A DNA stretch of 64,000 bases from Cantharellus purpuraceus (Eukaryota > Basidiomycota > Agaricomycetes > Cantharellales > Hydnaceae). The notes beneath the pieces are model-generated. The model searched no databases and had not been told where the DNA came from. It saw only the letters and a program-made list of their open reading frames with translations. The stretch's first letter is position 1, and the number at the start of each line of letters is the position of its first letter. A program made the translations under genes and the position numbers. Positions 35,104 to 47,018 of the stretch are shown here, in pieces. The stretch covers positions 1,510,501 to 1,574,500 of the forward strand of contig JALBUN010000003.1 in the NCBI GenBank assembly GCA_025174535.1, read 5' to 3'.

Positions 35104-37193
35104 TCAGTCCCCACGTCTCTGGATCTTCGGCACCACAGCCCATAGCGCAATCAAAAGGCACATCATGACAATAATGCTTCCATGCTGCCGTTAGTTCTTA
35201 CTAAGTTTTCGCACAGATGAAGCTCACAAAGGCTGAAGGCTCCTTATACCAAACCTGCTTGCCAGTGCTCCCTGAAGAAAAGGAAGGACACAGACACCTG
35301 TTGTCCCAAGACCCACGATCCAACCAAGCGACCCGACTAACAGGGATGGAGGGAGAATAAGATGCGCATAATTCATGATCTGGCATGGAGCATCAATGTC
35401 CAGAACATTCTGTAAGTGAAGAGGCCTAAACTTGGTCAACTGACCAGCGGAAACATTGGTCCCATCAATGCGCCAATGAATGAGATGGCAATAGCATTGC
35501 CAATCAAATCAGGGACGAGCCAGATGATCAACTCAAGGCTCCAGAAAACGAGCATCAACTCATTTGGTAATTAACAATCATTTCAGGGACCACTCGCCTT
35601 ATAGCCAAAATAGCATATGCAAAAATCGCCCGACGAGTACCGACCTGTTCAAATATCAGCGGCTGTCTATAAGATCTTTAAAAGGAGGACCTGCCTTCTT
35701 GTTCACCCACAAAAGAGCCAAACGTCCAACCATCATGCCTGATTGATGATAATGCGTGCGTTGTGTAAATGGCAGGAGCAATTTCGGTACCTCCAAAGAA
35801 CCCCGAAGATACGTAGCCGGCATTGGAATTACCATGTCTCTCCTCGATGATGAACGTTACTATCCAACCTGCCATTGGCAATCCTTTGGCAGCAAGTATA
35901 TATTTATTAATATAATACTTACCTCCAAGGGTGACCTCCACCCCACAGTAGATCATAATAAAAAACGCAAGGGTGTGAACCGTCTTCAGTCTCAGGATTT
36001 CCCTCCATGTACTTGATTGGGAGGCCGTCGACTCGTGATTCACGATGTAAGGTTCATCCACCAGCTCTACGCGGGAAAACCAGCGTTAGACAGTTGCCAA
36101 TTGACCCGAAGAGAGAGAGAGATACCACTTCGGTGTTTCATGCGGAATATGCATGCGAGAGAGATAACATTGAGAATAGCAAGTCCGAGAGCAACAAGCC
36201 AATGAAAGGACCAGTGAGTGCTTTGTGAGAACTTGGTAGCAATCAACGGAGAAACCAAGGCTCCCGTCCCTGTACACGCTCACTGTCAGAGCCATTAGTC
36301 TTGTTAATAGTTAGACACCCACCGTAAGAAGCATGCAATAAGCCGAGTTTCGTGTTCGACCCGAGGGCAGCAACAAAAGCATTTGCTTGCACGTTTTGCA
36401 GTGACTCTCCCACACCGATGATGGTGTACGCCAGGATGATGACTTCGAAAGGGGGAGCAGGTGAAAGTATGCAATATCCAGAACATTGAAAGATCGCTCC
36501 TGCAGTAATATTCATATATAGCTATGCATGGTAAACCCCAATCACCAATCAGAATCATCTGATTAATGGTAAATTTCAAGTCAGTAACTGGCAAGAATGA
36601 AGTAAAAGTAGTGATCACCTTCCCAAATCCCAGCTTCTGGCCGGGTTGTATGCTCATCAATGCGCCAGAGAGAAGGCCCTATGCAAATCCTCTTCAAGCG
36701 CACCTCAAGAACACAACATATCAGGGCTCACAACGCAACAGAAGACAAAAATGAGAGAGACAACCTGGATCAGTCGTTTATCGGTATGCGTTGACTCTCG
36801 CAATCAGCAACTAAATACAGTCGAGAATGTTTTACCTCACAGTGAAATCTACCTGTTGGAACACCCGATACCGATACGTTATTGAAGTGATATTGACTAG
36901 AAAAAACTTACATGATAGATACGTTGGATTAAAGGAAGTAAAGGACCAAGAGTCCCATCTTGAAATCCAAGCATGAAAATGGTGTAGTAAAGCGCTGAAA
37001 CCTGAAGGTTAATGGAAGGCTTAGAGTGACTCGTTCTGAGGTTCCCCTCTGCGCCTCCTGAGGGTGTTGAACCAGGCTGAATTTCGGACCAAACTACCAA
37101 CTCAATGTCGGGCACAGGGATACGCGAATCTTCACTCTCCAGTCCTATGGTATTCAGAGGTGCTGCAATCGAGCTAGAAACAGTGGTATCCAT
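35104..37193 (-). CDS. MFS transporter, fucose permease/Bsc6-like (paralogue 2)
   Basis: Paralogue of the gene at 9957-12149, same subfamily. I chose the ATG at 37193 (MDTTVSSSIAAPLNTIG) to give an N-terminus like paralogue 1; an in-frame ATG at 37271 is also possible. Exons give FMLGFQDGTLGPLLPLIQRI, then VVSLIFVFCCV, GLLSGALMSIQPGQKLGFGK, YTIIGVGESLQNVQANAFVA, SPLIATKFSQSTHWSFHWLV and FFIMIYCGVEVTLGG. These are followed by WIVTFIIEERHGNSNAGYVS, SLGWIVGLGTTGVCVLPFLQ and the last helix VMMCLLIALWAVVPKIQRRG. An apparent TAG near the second helix falls inside an intron if the acceptor TGCATAG is used. The gene appears complete. Substrate unknown. Confidence 0.78.
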
Positions 37194-38551
37194 GTCGCTC
37201 GAGGGTAGTCTGTGAGATGCACTGGTGCACCATGCGGACGTAATGATAGGAAGAACTACTATCGATTTCATGATTTCTACCTCGATAAGGGGTGGACAGA
37301 CGATTGCAGCAATTGATCATAAGCACATTGTACGGTGGCCAATGCATTAATTAGTCGCTTTTTGATCGACAACATCGCCTTGAGACTGTGTCCATTCCCC
37401 TCCATTGGCTATTTCCCTTGTCAGCTGAGCTATTTATTGTAAACGACATTAAAGAGCGAGAAAGAGTCTGACGTACTAGTAACACATGCTTCTGGCTCCA
37501 TCACCACTCCTCAAGTTCCTATAAGCGCCGAGAAATTTGAAATCAACCACCGCTTCGGTAGAGTTACATGGTTGATTTGATCCCACTAAACAGGACATGT
37601 CAACATTTGGCATCACAAATCTGTGATCGTCTTCCCCAGCTAGTGTCTCATAAGGAATGATTAGAGTGTTAGACTTTAGCTTGTACAGCTCCGCGGCCCT
37701 CATTAATTACAACAGCGAACCGGAGAGAATGAAAAAGAAGTACTGTCGTAAATCATGACACCTGACCCAATCTCGAAGCAATAAGCTGAATGTAGAGTAC
37801 ACGTGCATAGTTCGTTGGCCGTTATCATACTACGTTTCCCCACGCAGGGAACAGCGACTCCTTGCAAAACGAGGCATGATGGTCGCCAGACTATTTGCTG
37901 GAAGTCGAAGATCTTGAGGATGAAATAGATATATATAACAAATGTAACGGCGTGGATTTGAAACGGTATATTGACTTACAAAGCATCAGCAGTGCTCTGC
38001 ACTGGCAGTTAGTTGATGTCCGTCGCTGTGTAATAATAACCTGGAGTGAACCAGAAAGTCTGCAAATTAAAACAATCATGATCCGTATCCATGACAACTA
38101 AATGCTGGTTGTACACAAGGGTTTCTAGGTATTGTTTCGAAACGTAATGCCTTAATCCATCTACTTGAAGGGGGTATCCCAATTTAATGTTTACGCTGGT
38201 AGTAGCTGGCCAGAAGTCGAGCTTGGCCGCCCGGTATACGGCTTGTACCTGCCTGTGCCTGGGTATCTCCTAACCTGGTGCGGAGCAGATAGCTATTTGA
38301 CATAGGTCTCAGCTCGCGTCAAAGGCTGTTCAATCTAGTTAAGCAAGGGGCCTCTAGGGCCCTGCGGGTCATCTCCATTGACTAATGAGTAAGCGGTGAT
38401 CCTGAATATTCATACAGCTACAAATGCTAGGATGGCCATGTGAAAAGATAAGAAAAGGATACATCTGTCGAATGGCCAGCAACTCAGAGATCAAAACCAG
38501 AAGTTAAAGAAGGCTCCGGAAGGTATGTTGTACAGAGTGTCCGCGCGCGGT
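37194..38551. other. Intergenic with one unplaced small ORF
   Basis: About 1.36 kb. A minus-strand frame of 75 residues with a real ATG (37703-37476, MRAAELYKLKSNTLIIPYET) looks protein-like. It has no flanking exons I can join and no family I recognise. The rest holds nothing identifiable. Confidence 0.4.
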
Positions 38552-40683
38552 TCAGACTGGGACGGTGACGAATTTAGTATCCCCCTCAGAGATCACCTTT
38601 TCATTCCATGCGCTGTTTAATGAGCCCGTAGTATTGACGGACTGCACCGTAGAGACGGGGCTGGCGCGGAACCATCGCCAGAACATGAGAGACTTGAGCA
38701 TTTCCTGTGATGTGTCAAGGTTAATCCAAATGAGAGTGGCAAAGCCAGCCTACTTACATCATTGACGCCAAGGACAAGAAATCCGACCAGGGGAACTACG
38801 AAACATCAGTGTTACAGCAAAAATAAGAAACCATGAAAGAGGGACGTACTCGCAGCTTGTAGCATGTCAACCCAGACCGGGATACTGAAGATGAGGGCAA
38901 GGGAATCCCCCGTGCCGTTTGTGGTCAGTTGCGGCAGCGTTTTCAATATGCTTCCGTATGCACTACGATGGGCAACCGAGAAGTAAGTTTCGAGGGAAAG
39001 AGAGGAGAGAATAACACATACACAGCTACCACAACGCGATATATACTGAATGCCATGACTCGCAACAAAATGGAAAGCGAAACAGCACTTTTTGTCTGAA
39101 CGTTCCGGAAAGCCCACCAATGCCTGTACAGGACGGTCATTATGAGCACTGTTAGGGCGCAATTGACAGGAAATTCAATATTCGTGCACGTTCAATTGCT
39201 TTTTAAGCGCATACCGTCGAAGACAACCGTGATAAGCAGTAGCCCGAGTGTTACACCATAAACAGCTCGCAGGCTATAGAATTAATGAATTAATGTAACT
39301 GCTACCACACGTGAATCTTTAGTGCTTACAAGGGGCCGAGTAAAACCACGGTGCAATAAAAGTTTGTTGGAATGGCTCTCTCAATTGAGTCACCCTGAAC
39401 GTCAATATGTTGCAAGCCAATCTGTGTCATCGATAAGCAAGGTATCCTGGATAATTTCATCGCTTTGAAACTTACAAAGACGGAAGAAAGTGCGAAGATG
39501 ATGAAGAATACATATGGCATCACTATAAGCTGTTTCGAATATTCGTGAGAGAAAGAGACGTAGGTATAGATGTTATCAACACACAATATATGTCACCCAT
39601 GAACCCTGCTTCGCTCCATGGGTAGCATCTCCGTGTATTGCTGTGCGAAGACCAAGCCAGAGCTTGGAAATGGCCTTGTAAGTTATAATAAAAGAGATAT
39701 GAGAATGTTTATACCTGGATGACAAGACTCAACGTTGAACAAGCAGTCATGACTTGTGCACCTTCGGTAAGTGCAGCTTGCGCCAGACACTGATTCGGCA
39801 ACACTTCGCCAAGTGAGTTCGCGACGGAATTACCCTCGGTACCGCGATAAAGCCTAGAAAAGAAGCATGCGTCAAGTCTTCCTAAATGAACGACACCCAG
39901 ACCAAAAATACCCACAGTAATGAGAACACGATACTAGAAAAGATCCATGTGATGCAAAAGTTCATGAACGTCGGGTCGCGGCGAACTTTACGAGAGAAAA
40001 CAGCGAATAGGAGGACGACAACCAACCCGACGTGTCCGCCCATGATTTGCAAAGCCAAAAAAGCTCTCTGACTGCTTCGGAGGTCTACCAAATGATACGT
40101 AAATGAAGGATAGCGCAACGGGTCCCAGATGACCAGTACGTACTTGCGCTATCATGATCGAACTTCTGGACAATCGCCGCAGCCTCGGGTGGGAGATCGA
40201 GTTGAAAATTAACGTTGATTTTCTCTCTGTGACATTGACTGATCTCCGCTGCAACACACGATCAGTTCTGCATGAACAAGCCTCTTTATCAATCATACCA
40301 TCTAGAAGGAACTGAACGGCGGCGGCCTCCTGAGGCGTGCTAGCTTGACACACCAAACAGTTTCCCTCAGCCTGAAGAAAAGGAACATTGCAGCCACAAT
40401 GGGGTTTAGTGCAGTTGGCTTGGGCTTCCTTATATATAGCACATGTGGCATTGCACTGGATGAAGCATAAATGAGAATGCAACGAATCCCCTATGTTGGA
40501 AACCACTCACATCGCCCGTCGAGGGATTTGTCTGCCTCAATGCAAGCGAAGAGATCAAAGAGCCGGACTGCGCAGTGACTATGCGTCAAGATTAGCGAAT
40601 GCACCAAGGACGCGTGAATTGGTGACCAACTCACCGCAGCCTGCAAACAGTGCTAGAAACCAAGCGACAAGAGTGAAGTACAT
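38552..40683 (-). CDS. 7TM receptor-like protein with Cys-rich ectodomain (paralogue 1)
   Basis: Start MYFTLVAWFLALFAGC, a signal peptide, then an intron. The extracellular domain is Cys-rich: LFDLFACIEADKSLDGRC, then CNATC, NCTKPHCGCNVPFLQAEGNC and LVCQ. It is followed by a linker and seven predicted helices over many exons. The helices include FLALQIMGGHVGLVVVLLFA, DPTFMNFCITWIFSSIVFSL, CLAQAALTEGAQVMTACSTL and MPYVFFIIFALSSVFVSF. The motif DPT.(I/M)NF..TWI followed by CLAQAAL..GA marks a large orphan 7TM family of basidiomycetes, resembling G-protein-coupled receptors in layout. The cytoplasmic tail ends EGDTKFVTVPV. The ligand is unknown. It is paralogous to 56033-58207. Confidence 0.75.
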
Positions 40684-42158
40684 GGTCGTCCAGCGACAGT
40701 TTGGATTAAAGTGACGTTGAGGTAGAAAAACCAAACGAGCTGGTCGATAGACCCTGAGTGCGGCTGTATGCGAACCAGGGTGAGTATTTCGGCCAGTCGT
40801 TTTTATAGATTGATTGACCTTTAAATATCCCATAGGTGCCTATCAAATCGGAACTCGGTTCTCCAATGGCAACCAGCCCCGACCATACCCTATCCTTCAG
40901 GGTTGATGTGACAGCATCAGTGACCTCTAAGCGCCGTCATGCTCCCGAGAACGTTTTTTATCACCTGGTAACTAATGACGACTCTAGGAACACTTTTTTT
41001 TTTGCTAAGTTGCTACAAATTCCCAGATGCACAAACTCGACCGGACACATTTGGAATAGACTTAAGATCGTGAGCTTTCGATGTCACTGCTGCCGATCAG
41101 CCGACAACCCCAGTGCTCTGTGATCCGGTGAGTCCTCAGCCGAGCTCACCCGCCAGTCTCCAGAGTGGATCTCTATGACCCTGTATATCATCTACAAAGC
41201 AATCTATGCTCATCCACGACTAAAAGGGAAGGTGAATACTGAGACATGTCCCAGCGAATCAGTGCCAGATTTCCCCAACGTCCTTTCTCACAGCAGATTT
41301 GCCGGAGATTTGCCTTGACAGCCAGCAAGCGACTGTGCGCCCAGGTTCCCAGTACCGTGTTTTGGCACAAGCGAACTTGACTGTAAGTGCCTCAACAATT
41401 GCTAAATGTCAGTGGTTGCTGAGCAACTTCCGAGCGCTTCGAGACGAGAAGTCCAAGAAGCACTGGACACTTCTGAGAAGCTGTCAAAGCGGTTGCGAAC
41501 TGAGACCTGCCCCCCTAAGAAGACAAGAGGGTGTAAGACGGTGACAAGTGGCATCTCGGAAGAAAGATCATAGAATCTTATGTATAAGAGATAATGTATG
41601 ATCCTGGTTGAGTGGAGTTTGCTTGTCGTATCAGTTACGATGTGGTTCCCACCGCTGTAAGGCATATGTGAGCGTCCCTGAGGAATAGGTCAGGGCAGGT
41701 TAACGCAGCCAAACAGTTGGGCTCGATAAATGTAGACTGAATTTGACTACTTGATGATCCAGGTAAGCCCTCTGTCAAAAATTGTTCGAGCATGGGCCAA
41801 AGTTGTGATACCACAAGTGTCCTATTCGCGATACGATGCTGCTGCAACGCTACATGCAGATTAGCTCCATGTACTTTCCGCCGGCGTGAACACGGCCCTG
41901 GGTTTGTACCCCCAGTGCGCGAGAAAGCGGTGGCGACGCAATGCGTAGACTTTTCCCCGTGCGACCGACAGAGCAAGAACGGCGTCCATATATTATGTAA
42001 TCTTGGCAGCATGGGCGGAGGTCACGTGATAGACGCGAGTTTGTTGAAACTTTCGCCAAACTCCGCTGCGGCTTCCGAGGAAATTGGTACCTTCCACAAT
42101 CCACATCCTCTCTCAAATTTACACTTTTCAACACCCATCATCCAAAAGTCAGGTCGTT
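40684..42158. other. Intergenic, divergent promoter region
   Basis: About 1.5 kb between the starts of the 7TM gene (minus) and the KEN-box gene (plus). Overlapping short frames at 41635-42134 on both strands are not recognisable. Probably holds two promoters. Confidence 0.45.
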
Positions 42159-42827
42159 ATGCCCAGCACTACCTTTTCCGTTTTTCTCGATGAAGGCATC
42201 TCGTCCCAAGCGACAGCACTTTCCACTTCGAAGTCCTTTCGTAAATGCAAGGCCCCTTCCGACTTCTCTTTAGCTACGAAAGAGAACGTTAACCCTCTAA
42301 CCGGGGTCGCCTTCGATAGTCAGCCTCCGCTGAAGAAACGAAAACCATCTTCATCTTCTGCACTCAAGGTCAAGCCTCTCCCGTCGTCGTCTAAGATAGC
42401 CTCGAAATCCAAAAAGTTTTCGTCTTCGAGCAATGGCAAGGAGAAAGGGAGAAAACGAGCAGTGCTTGGATCCAGTGGCAATCTAAATGCCGTCCGCCGT
42501 ACAGAGTCGGACGAAGCGGAGCAGTTGCAGACAACGTTGGGCAATCGGCGGGCGTATGAATTCACTGTCATGCCACTCGCCGATGTTACTCAGGCGTATG
42601 ATGAGGGAGAGGCGACACGGGCGATTACCCGAGATGGTCTCTGTGCCATGGAGGACGACGCGTCTCCCGAGGACATGGCCATCGATAAAGTGGCTGAGAA
42701 GGTACGCGACCATATGAGGCGGTTTGCGGCAGCGTCCTTACTTGACTTTCAGCACACCACTGATTTGTGTGAAACATCATCCAAGGAAGCAATATTAACA
42801 ACAGTCACTTTCGCGACAGAGGCGTAA
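42159..42827 (+). CDS. KEN-box nuclear protein, unknown function
   Basis: An intronless frame of 222 residues with an ATG at 42159. Residues 41-43 are KEN, followed by VNP, the usual KEN-box context (KENxxP) for destruction by the anaphase-promoting complex. A basic nuclear-type signal KKRK follows at 59-62, then a Ser/Lys-rich region (SSSKIASKSKKFSSSSNGKE) and KGRKRAV. The C-terminal half is acidic with helices (MAIDKVAEKVRDHMRRFAAA). A short cell-cycle protein, for example a securin or kinase inhibitor, is possible, but no family motif proves it. No introns in a gene-rich, intron-rich region is slightly unusual. Confidence 0.65.
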   Translation: MPSTTFSVFLDEGISSQATALSTSKSFRKCKAPSDFSLATKENVNPLTGVAFDSQPPLKKRKPSSSSALKVKPLPSSSKIASKSKKFSSSSNGKEKGRKRAVLGSSGNLNAVRRTESDEAEQLQTTLGNRRAYEFTVMPLADVTQAYDEGEATRAITRDGLCAMEDDASPEDMAIDKVAEKVRDHMRRFAAASLLDFQHTTDLCETSSKEAILTTVTFATEA

Positions 42828-43266
42828 CATTTCACAACTGACAACAACTACATCCAACTTGCGACACATCACTCATCCCATCCCATTTCCTTATACATAT
42901 CATTTTGCATATGCTCTCACTGTGTCACCTCATCGACATTGGAACTTTGGAAACCTCGCTCTCCAACTTTGTTCTCCAGTTCCCGTGATCGCTTGGCGTC
43001 TTGTATACCATCTGGGTTAGCGTTTCGTTCCATCATGCACACTCATGTCATACCTGTGGCCTACTATGCATACCTCGTCTTTCTTGCCCCGTTCTTGCTT
43101 TGTAGTTGGCTCGTGCGAAACAAATGAAACCCGTTTCTCCATATCGCTCTCATACCATCACGTGACGTATGTCCATTGACAAACAGTACACAGCTTTGGA
43201 ACAGATATCCACATGATGCTTTATCACATAATACGGGTATCACAGTAGAAGTACATATTAAGATCC
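42828..43266. other. Convergent 3' region
   Basis: About 440 bases between the 3' ends of the KEN-box gene and the SNARE gene. No gene seen. Confidence 0.5.
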
Positions 43267-44330
43267 TCACAATAAAACCACGAGCAGTAAGAGGACACAT
43301 AAAATTACAATCAGGATACCAATGCACCAGCCAGATTTTGTTTCTGTCGGAGGCCAACATGTCAGCATATAGGCCGCTAACTTATGTGCATCAAAGAACT
43401 AGTGATCTAACCTTCCGTGTCCCGGATAAACTTTTGCATTTTCTTCATGGCGCCGCTCAACTTAGTCTCTGTTTGATCCACATTGCCTTCTAAATCATGT
43501 AACATTCTGGAAATATCGTCCATAAGTGCAATAGTGAGTATCTAGCATGGTTGCGTGCTCACTCGTTATGCTCCCCAATCTCCTGACCCATCAACCCTGC
43601 CTGCTCAGCCAGTGTCGACAATGTACCCGAAATGGAAGTTAAAGTATGGTCTTGTCGTTCCATTAACATCTGCGGAAGAGATGAAACTAGTTCTAAGGCA
43701 CGTAGAAAACTAACAAACTTGTTGCTCCTCTCTGGACCACTGCGCTTCGTCGTCAGGTGTTTCCCTAGGTGCTGGAGGATCTGGACTCGGTTTGGCTCTC
43801 GCAGTGGAGGAGGGTGCCGGTGCACCCGAAACCTCACTACGCATACTCTGTATAGTGTAATGTCTGAGTCAACATTCATGGTAGGCGTATATGGAATCTG
43901 TACAAAGCGCCTACCTCCACTACCTGCCGCACCCGTCCAACATACTTCCGCCGTTCAATTACTTCCGCCTCTTCCAATCCAAACAATCGACCTCCCGTCT
44001 CTTCCACCACCCTGGACATACGCCAAGTTCAGCTGTTACTTCAGTGATGAAGCACATCAACCCACGGAAAACATACCGAACACTTCCTTCAAGGTCTTCT
44101 AGGTCAGCATCTAGAGCGGCTAATGTCGCTTTGAGCTAATTGATGGTTCAAGTGTGTGTGTTAAATAATAAGCAAACGGGCAGGCTCGCCTCATTCCGTG
44201 CCCAGTCCAGCTCCTCGCTGCCTTCGGGGGCAGTGCTGCGTATTCGCAAATACGATGCCCTCAATGTATTCGCGGCCTGCAAGGACGATTCTATCTCAGA
44301 TTTCACTGCATGATAAGGATCTGTCGACAT
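43267..44330 (-). CDS. TLG1: Syntaxin-6/Tlg1-type t-SNARE (Qc-SNARE)
   Basis: A membrane-fusion SNARE of the trans-Golgi/endosome. Start MSTDPYHAVKSEIESSLQAA, the syntaxin-6 N-terminal helix domain (ASYLRIRSTAPEGSEELDWA, then LKATLAALDADLEDLEGSVR). Next comes EEAEVIERRKYVGRVRQVVE, then a Pro-rich linker. The SNARE motif is MLMERQDHTLTSISGTLSTL followed by AEQAGLMGQEIGEHNE. The Gln in GQEIG is the zero-layer residue. The motif continues as LDDLEGNVDQTETKLSGAMK, and the tail anchor is SGWCIGILIVILCVLLLLVV. It ends at TGA 43267-43269. Several introns of about 50 bp. The order and length fit the family fully. Confidence 0.9.
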
Positions 44331-45365
44331 GGACGACGTGGACAAGTGGTCAATGAGTAGGGCACCTGAACTCGAGACACGGTTGAAGGCGCGGCAACAA
44401 CTGCTTATGTCATCATCCCGTCACTTCTCCGCAACGCTGTCAGTGGGCTACTAGTTGAGCTGAAAATGAGCTGCCTAGGAAGCGGAGAGACTATTGATCC
44501 TTGCCTCTGACCACTATGATAGGCAGCTGGTCTTTCTAGTCCTCGGGACAGTTTACAGGACCTATTCGATGCCCCTCAGAAGCCGCTTGATGGAATGACA
44601 ACACACAACTCATTTCATACATTCCATTGGGTAGTTTTAGAGGGGGAGAACTGTACCTGCGGAAGCTGGCAACACGCCACCTGAGCCAGGTTGTCATCGT
44701 GACAACTTGCTGTCCCAGATTATTTCACGCTCACAGCGTAGGTTCTCGCAAAGGTCATTAGAACTAAATAGTACAGGGGCTGCCAATTGCTGGCAGCCAT
44801 GTAAAGAGGTTCTGGTATCTTGAGAAGGTGATGCTTCTTCCTAATGTCCTCTGCCGAGCTGTGTTAAAGATGGAATCTCCCCATGAAGCGCTACCTGCCA
44901 TCAGGAGACATCTGCATCGTCGTCGTTGGTCTTCTTTTCAGGTCCTTATTAGCCCCTCTTTGGTAGAGTTATGCATGGAAGGGTTGGATTTGGATCCTAC
45001 AACATGGGAGACAACAGAGCATCCTAGCTAAAAGATTACCATTGCGCGGCGCAGTGTTCCACTACTTGTAGCCTGCCGCAAACGTTCAGCAACGATTCCA
45101 TCAGGGTTCTATGGACGTAGCGAGATCCTTGTGCCCCATCGGGTAGCTGAGGTAGTAGTAAGACGTAGATCATGACTTAACGTATCGTCGTCCCCTTGTG
45201 TCTAATATAGGGCCGGGTGGTGGAGCGTGTATCCTAGTCGAGTTTCCAATTAGTCCTTCAGAGAACTAGCGTGCCAGGCATCGAAAAGAGACGATGTGGC
45301 AATAATGGATTCGACAAAAGAGATAGGCCTCACATCGCGCCCAACACATCGAAGGTATCTTGTGA
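44331..45365. other. Intergenic, no gene seen
   Basis: About 1 kb. A plus-strand frame at 44828-45031 is the longest and is not recognisable. Confidence 0.45.
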
Positions 45366-45824
45366 CTAGAACGTGCCTCGAGGCGATATCTCCATGCGAC
45401 GTAGGAACGGCTTGCATATATAGCTTGCAGCAAGGCGCCCACCAACCCTGAACGCCCTAGGCCGTGCTAACTCGGAGAGACTGACAACTGACAACTTTTC
45501 GCTTGTATCAGGCAAGTGCAGATCCTCGTCATCTGTCAAGGGGATGTCCACCTTTTGCAGTGATGCTGATGGTAGTGGGTCAATGTGTACAGACTGGACA
45601 TCGCTATTCTCGTTGAAGATGGACACCAACAAAGGTGCATCAGCCCTGCACGAGTCGATCGGGGGCGGGGACGCTTTCCATCCATCGATATCTCCCGGAG
45701 ACGATCTCCTTTCACTCGAGGTATATATGAATGAAGATGAGCGGTATTTCGTGGTGTGTCGCGGTGAATGAGCAGGAACATGCCGGGCAATGTTGTCATA
45801 ACGGCTCATCCTCAGGGATAGCAC
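45366..45824 (-). CDS. Hypothetical ORF, doubtful
   Basis: A minus-strand frame of up to 152 residues with Ser/Pro-rich sequence (SSERRSSPGDIDGWK, then DIPLTDDEDLHLPDTSEKLS) and no known domain. It lies about 130 bases downstream of another unknown minus-strand ORF. It might be its last exon if an intron removes the intervening stop, but I could not find a convincing splice pair. The codon pattern is plausible but not decisive. Confidence 0.3.
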   Translation of the reverse strand: MLSLRMSRYDNIARHVPAHSPRHTTKYRSSSFIYTSSERRSSPGDIDGWKASPPPIDSCRADAPLLVSIFNENSDVQSVHIDPLPSASLQKVDIPLTDDEDLHLPDTSEKLSVVSLSELARPRAFRVGGRLAASYICKPFLRRMEISPRGTF

Positions 45825-45951
45825 GGTAAGTAGATGATGGTCTGCTTTCCACCAAATGTAATGGCTTTTGCTAATATCGGGTATATAAATTGTTGAACAA
45901 AATCAAGATGACCCCTGAGCTGAAAAGACTCACCAAATCCAGTTTACTTTC

Positions 45952-46842
45952 CTAGTCATATAAACGACTTTCCAAAACGACTTTGACTTTCTTATGAGGT
46001 CTTTGATCTTGATAGTCATCCCTGTCTCTTTTGATTGCTTTTGATACACAACGAGACGCTTCTGTGACGCTTTGTGAGTCCCCTGAACCTAGCTCCACCT
46101 CGCTTCTCGCGCTCTCATTCGCGAATCCTTCCTCATTAGCCGACGAATTGTGCGACGCTGGCCCTCTCAAATCATCAATAGCAACAAATTTGCTATGCAC
46201 GACATCGCGAAGGCCTAGGAGAACATACGGCGGGAAAGCAGGCTCTTTGGGCGCTGCAAGTCGAGCTCGAAATACATGCATGAGCTCAGAAGCAGAAAGA
46301 AAAGTCAGAAAAAGCTCGATTTGGAAAAGTTGATGGTGTAAGTCAGACAGAGACGTCTGGCATTGGTCATGGATGGGTAACTGATATACAGCTGCTGGGT
46401 TAAAGAAACTGACAAGACCCATAACTGAGGCAATGGTGACAGTTTCATCTGATCTGTTAGTGGGGGAGACCTTAAGCGGCAATGGGTTAGAATCGCTTCG
46501 TATACCAAGAGCTGGGAGCGGGGGCCAGTGGTCAAGAACGAATTGTATGTGAGAGTTCAAGGTATCAGAGAACTCCAAAGGGGTCATCATATCCAGCAAT
46601 GTGCAGAGAGACGTCTGAATGCCCAGTAAAAAAGTCAAATCGCTAAGGTTTGTGGATAGAGTGTGTGATAATGTGGCCGGCATAGGCTGATATGGTGATA
46701 TAGTTGACTTGTCGTCAACGTTGGGTACGCCACAGCTGGTAGACCTCACAGACGGACTAGGTAATATTGTGACAGTAGAAGACGAAAGACAGGAAGGGGT
46801 TGATTGAGCCTGGACGTACTTCTTAACAGCGGGGTGGACCAT
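45952..46842 (-). CDS. Hypothetical protein, 296 residues
   Basis: A single open frame with a true ATG (MVHPAVKKYVQAQS). Residues 1-50 are Ser/Thr/Pro-rich. The middle (about 55-215) is helical and leucine-rich: LSDLTFLLGIQTSLCTLLDM, then NSHIQFVLDHWPPLPALGI, then LHHQLFQIELFLTFLSASEL. The C-terminus is acidic, then basic with a likely nuclear signal (KAIKRDRDD...RPHKKVKVVL). No known domain. It is divergent from the FYVE/RING gene, starting only 176 bases away, so the two may share a promoter. It may be spliced further downstream. Confidence 0.55.
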   Translation of the reverse strand: MVHPAVKKYVQAQSTPSCLSSSTVTILPSPSVRSTSCGVPNVDDKSTISPYQPMPATLSHTLSTNLSDLTFLLGIQTSLCTLLDMMTPLEFSDTLNSHIQFVLDHWPPLPALGIRSDSNPLPLKVSPTNRSDETVTIASVMGLVSFFNPAAVYQLPIHDQCQTSLSDLHHQLFQIELFLTFLSASELMHVFRARLAAPKEPAFPPYVLLGLRDVVHSKFVAIDDLRGPASHNSSANEEGFANESARSEVELGSGDSQSVTEASRCVSKAIKRDRDDYQDQRPHKKVKVVLESRLYD

Positions 46843-47018
46843 CCTGAGTTAGTGCAAGGTCAATGCCTGACAGGCCTTATAAGTACTCCTGAACACAATA
46901 GCGTGAGCATCAGTCCATGGCAGGCAGCCGAGCCTTGGGCTCACGGGGGTTGCCGTGCATTCCGTAATCTTCCTTTGTGTCAACGTCCTTGGTGGCCTGA
47001 CGCTTCTTGCCTACAACC

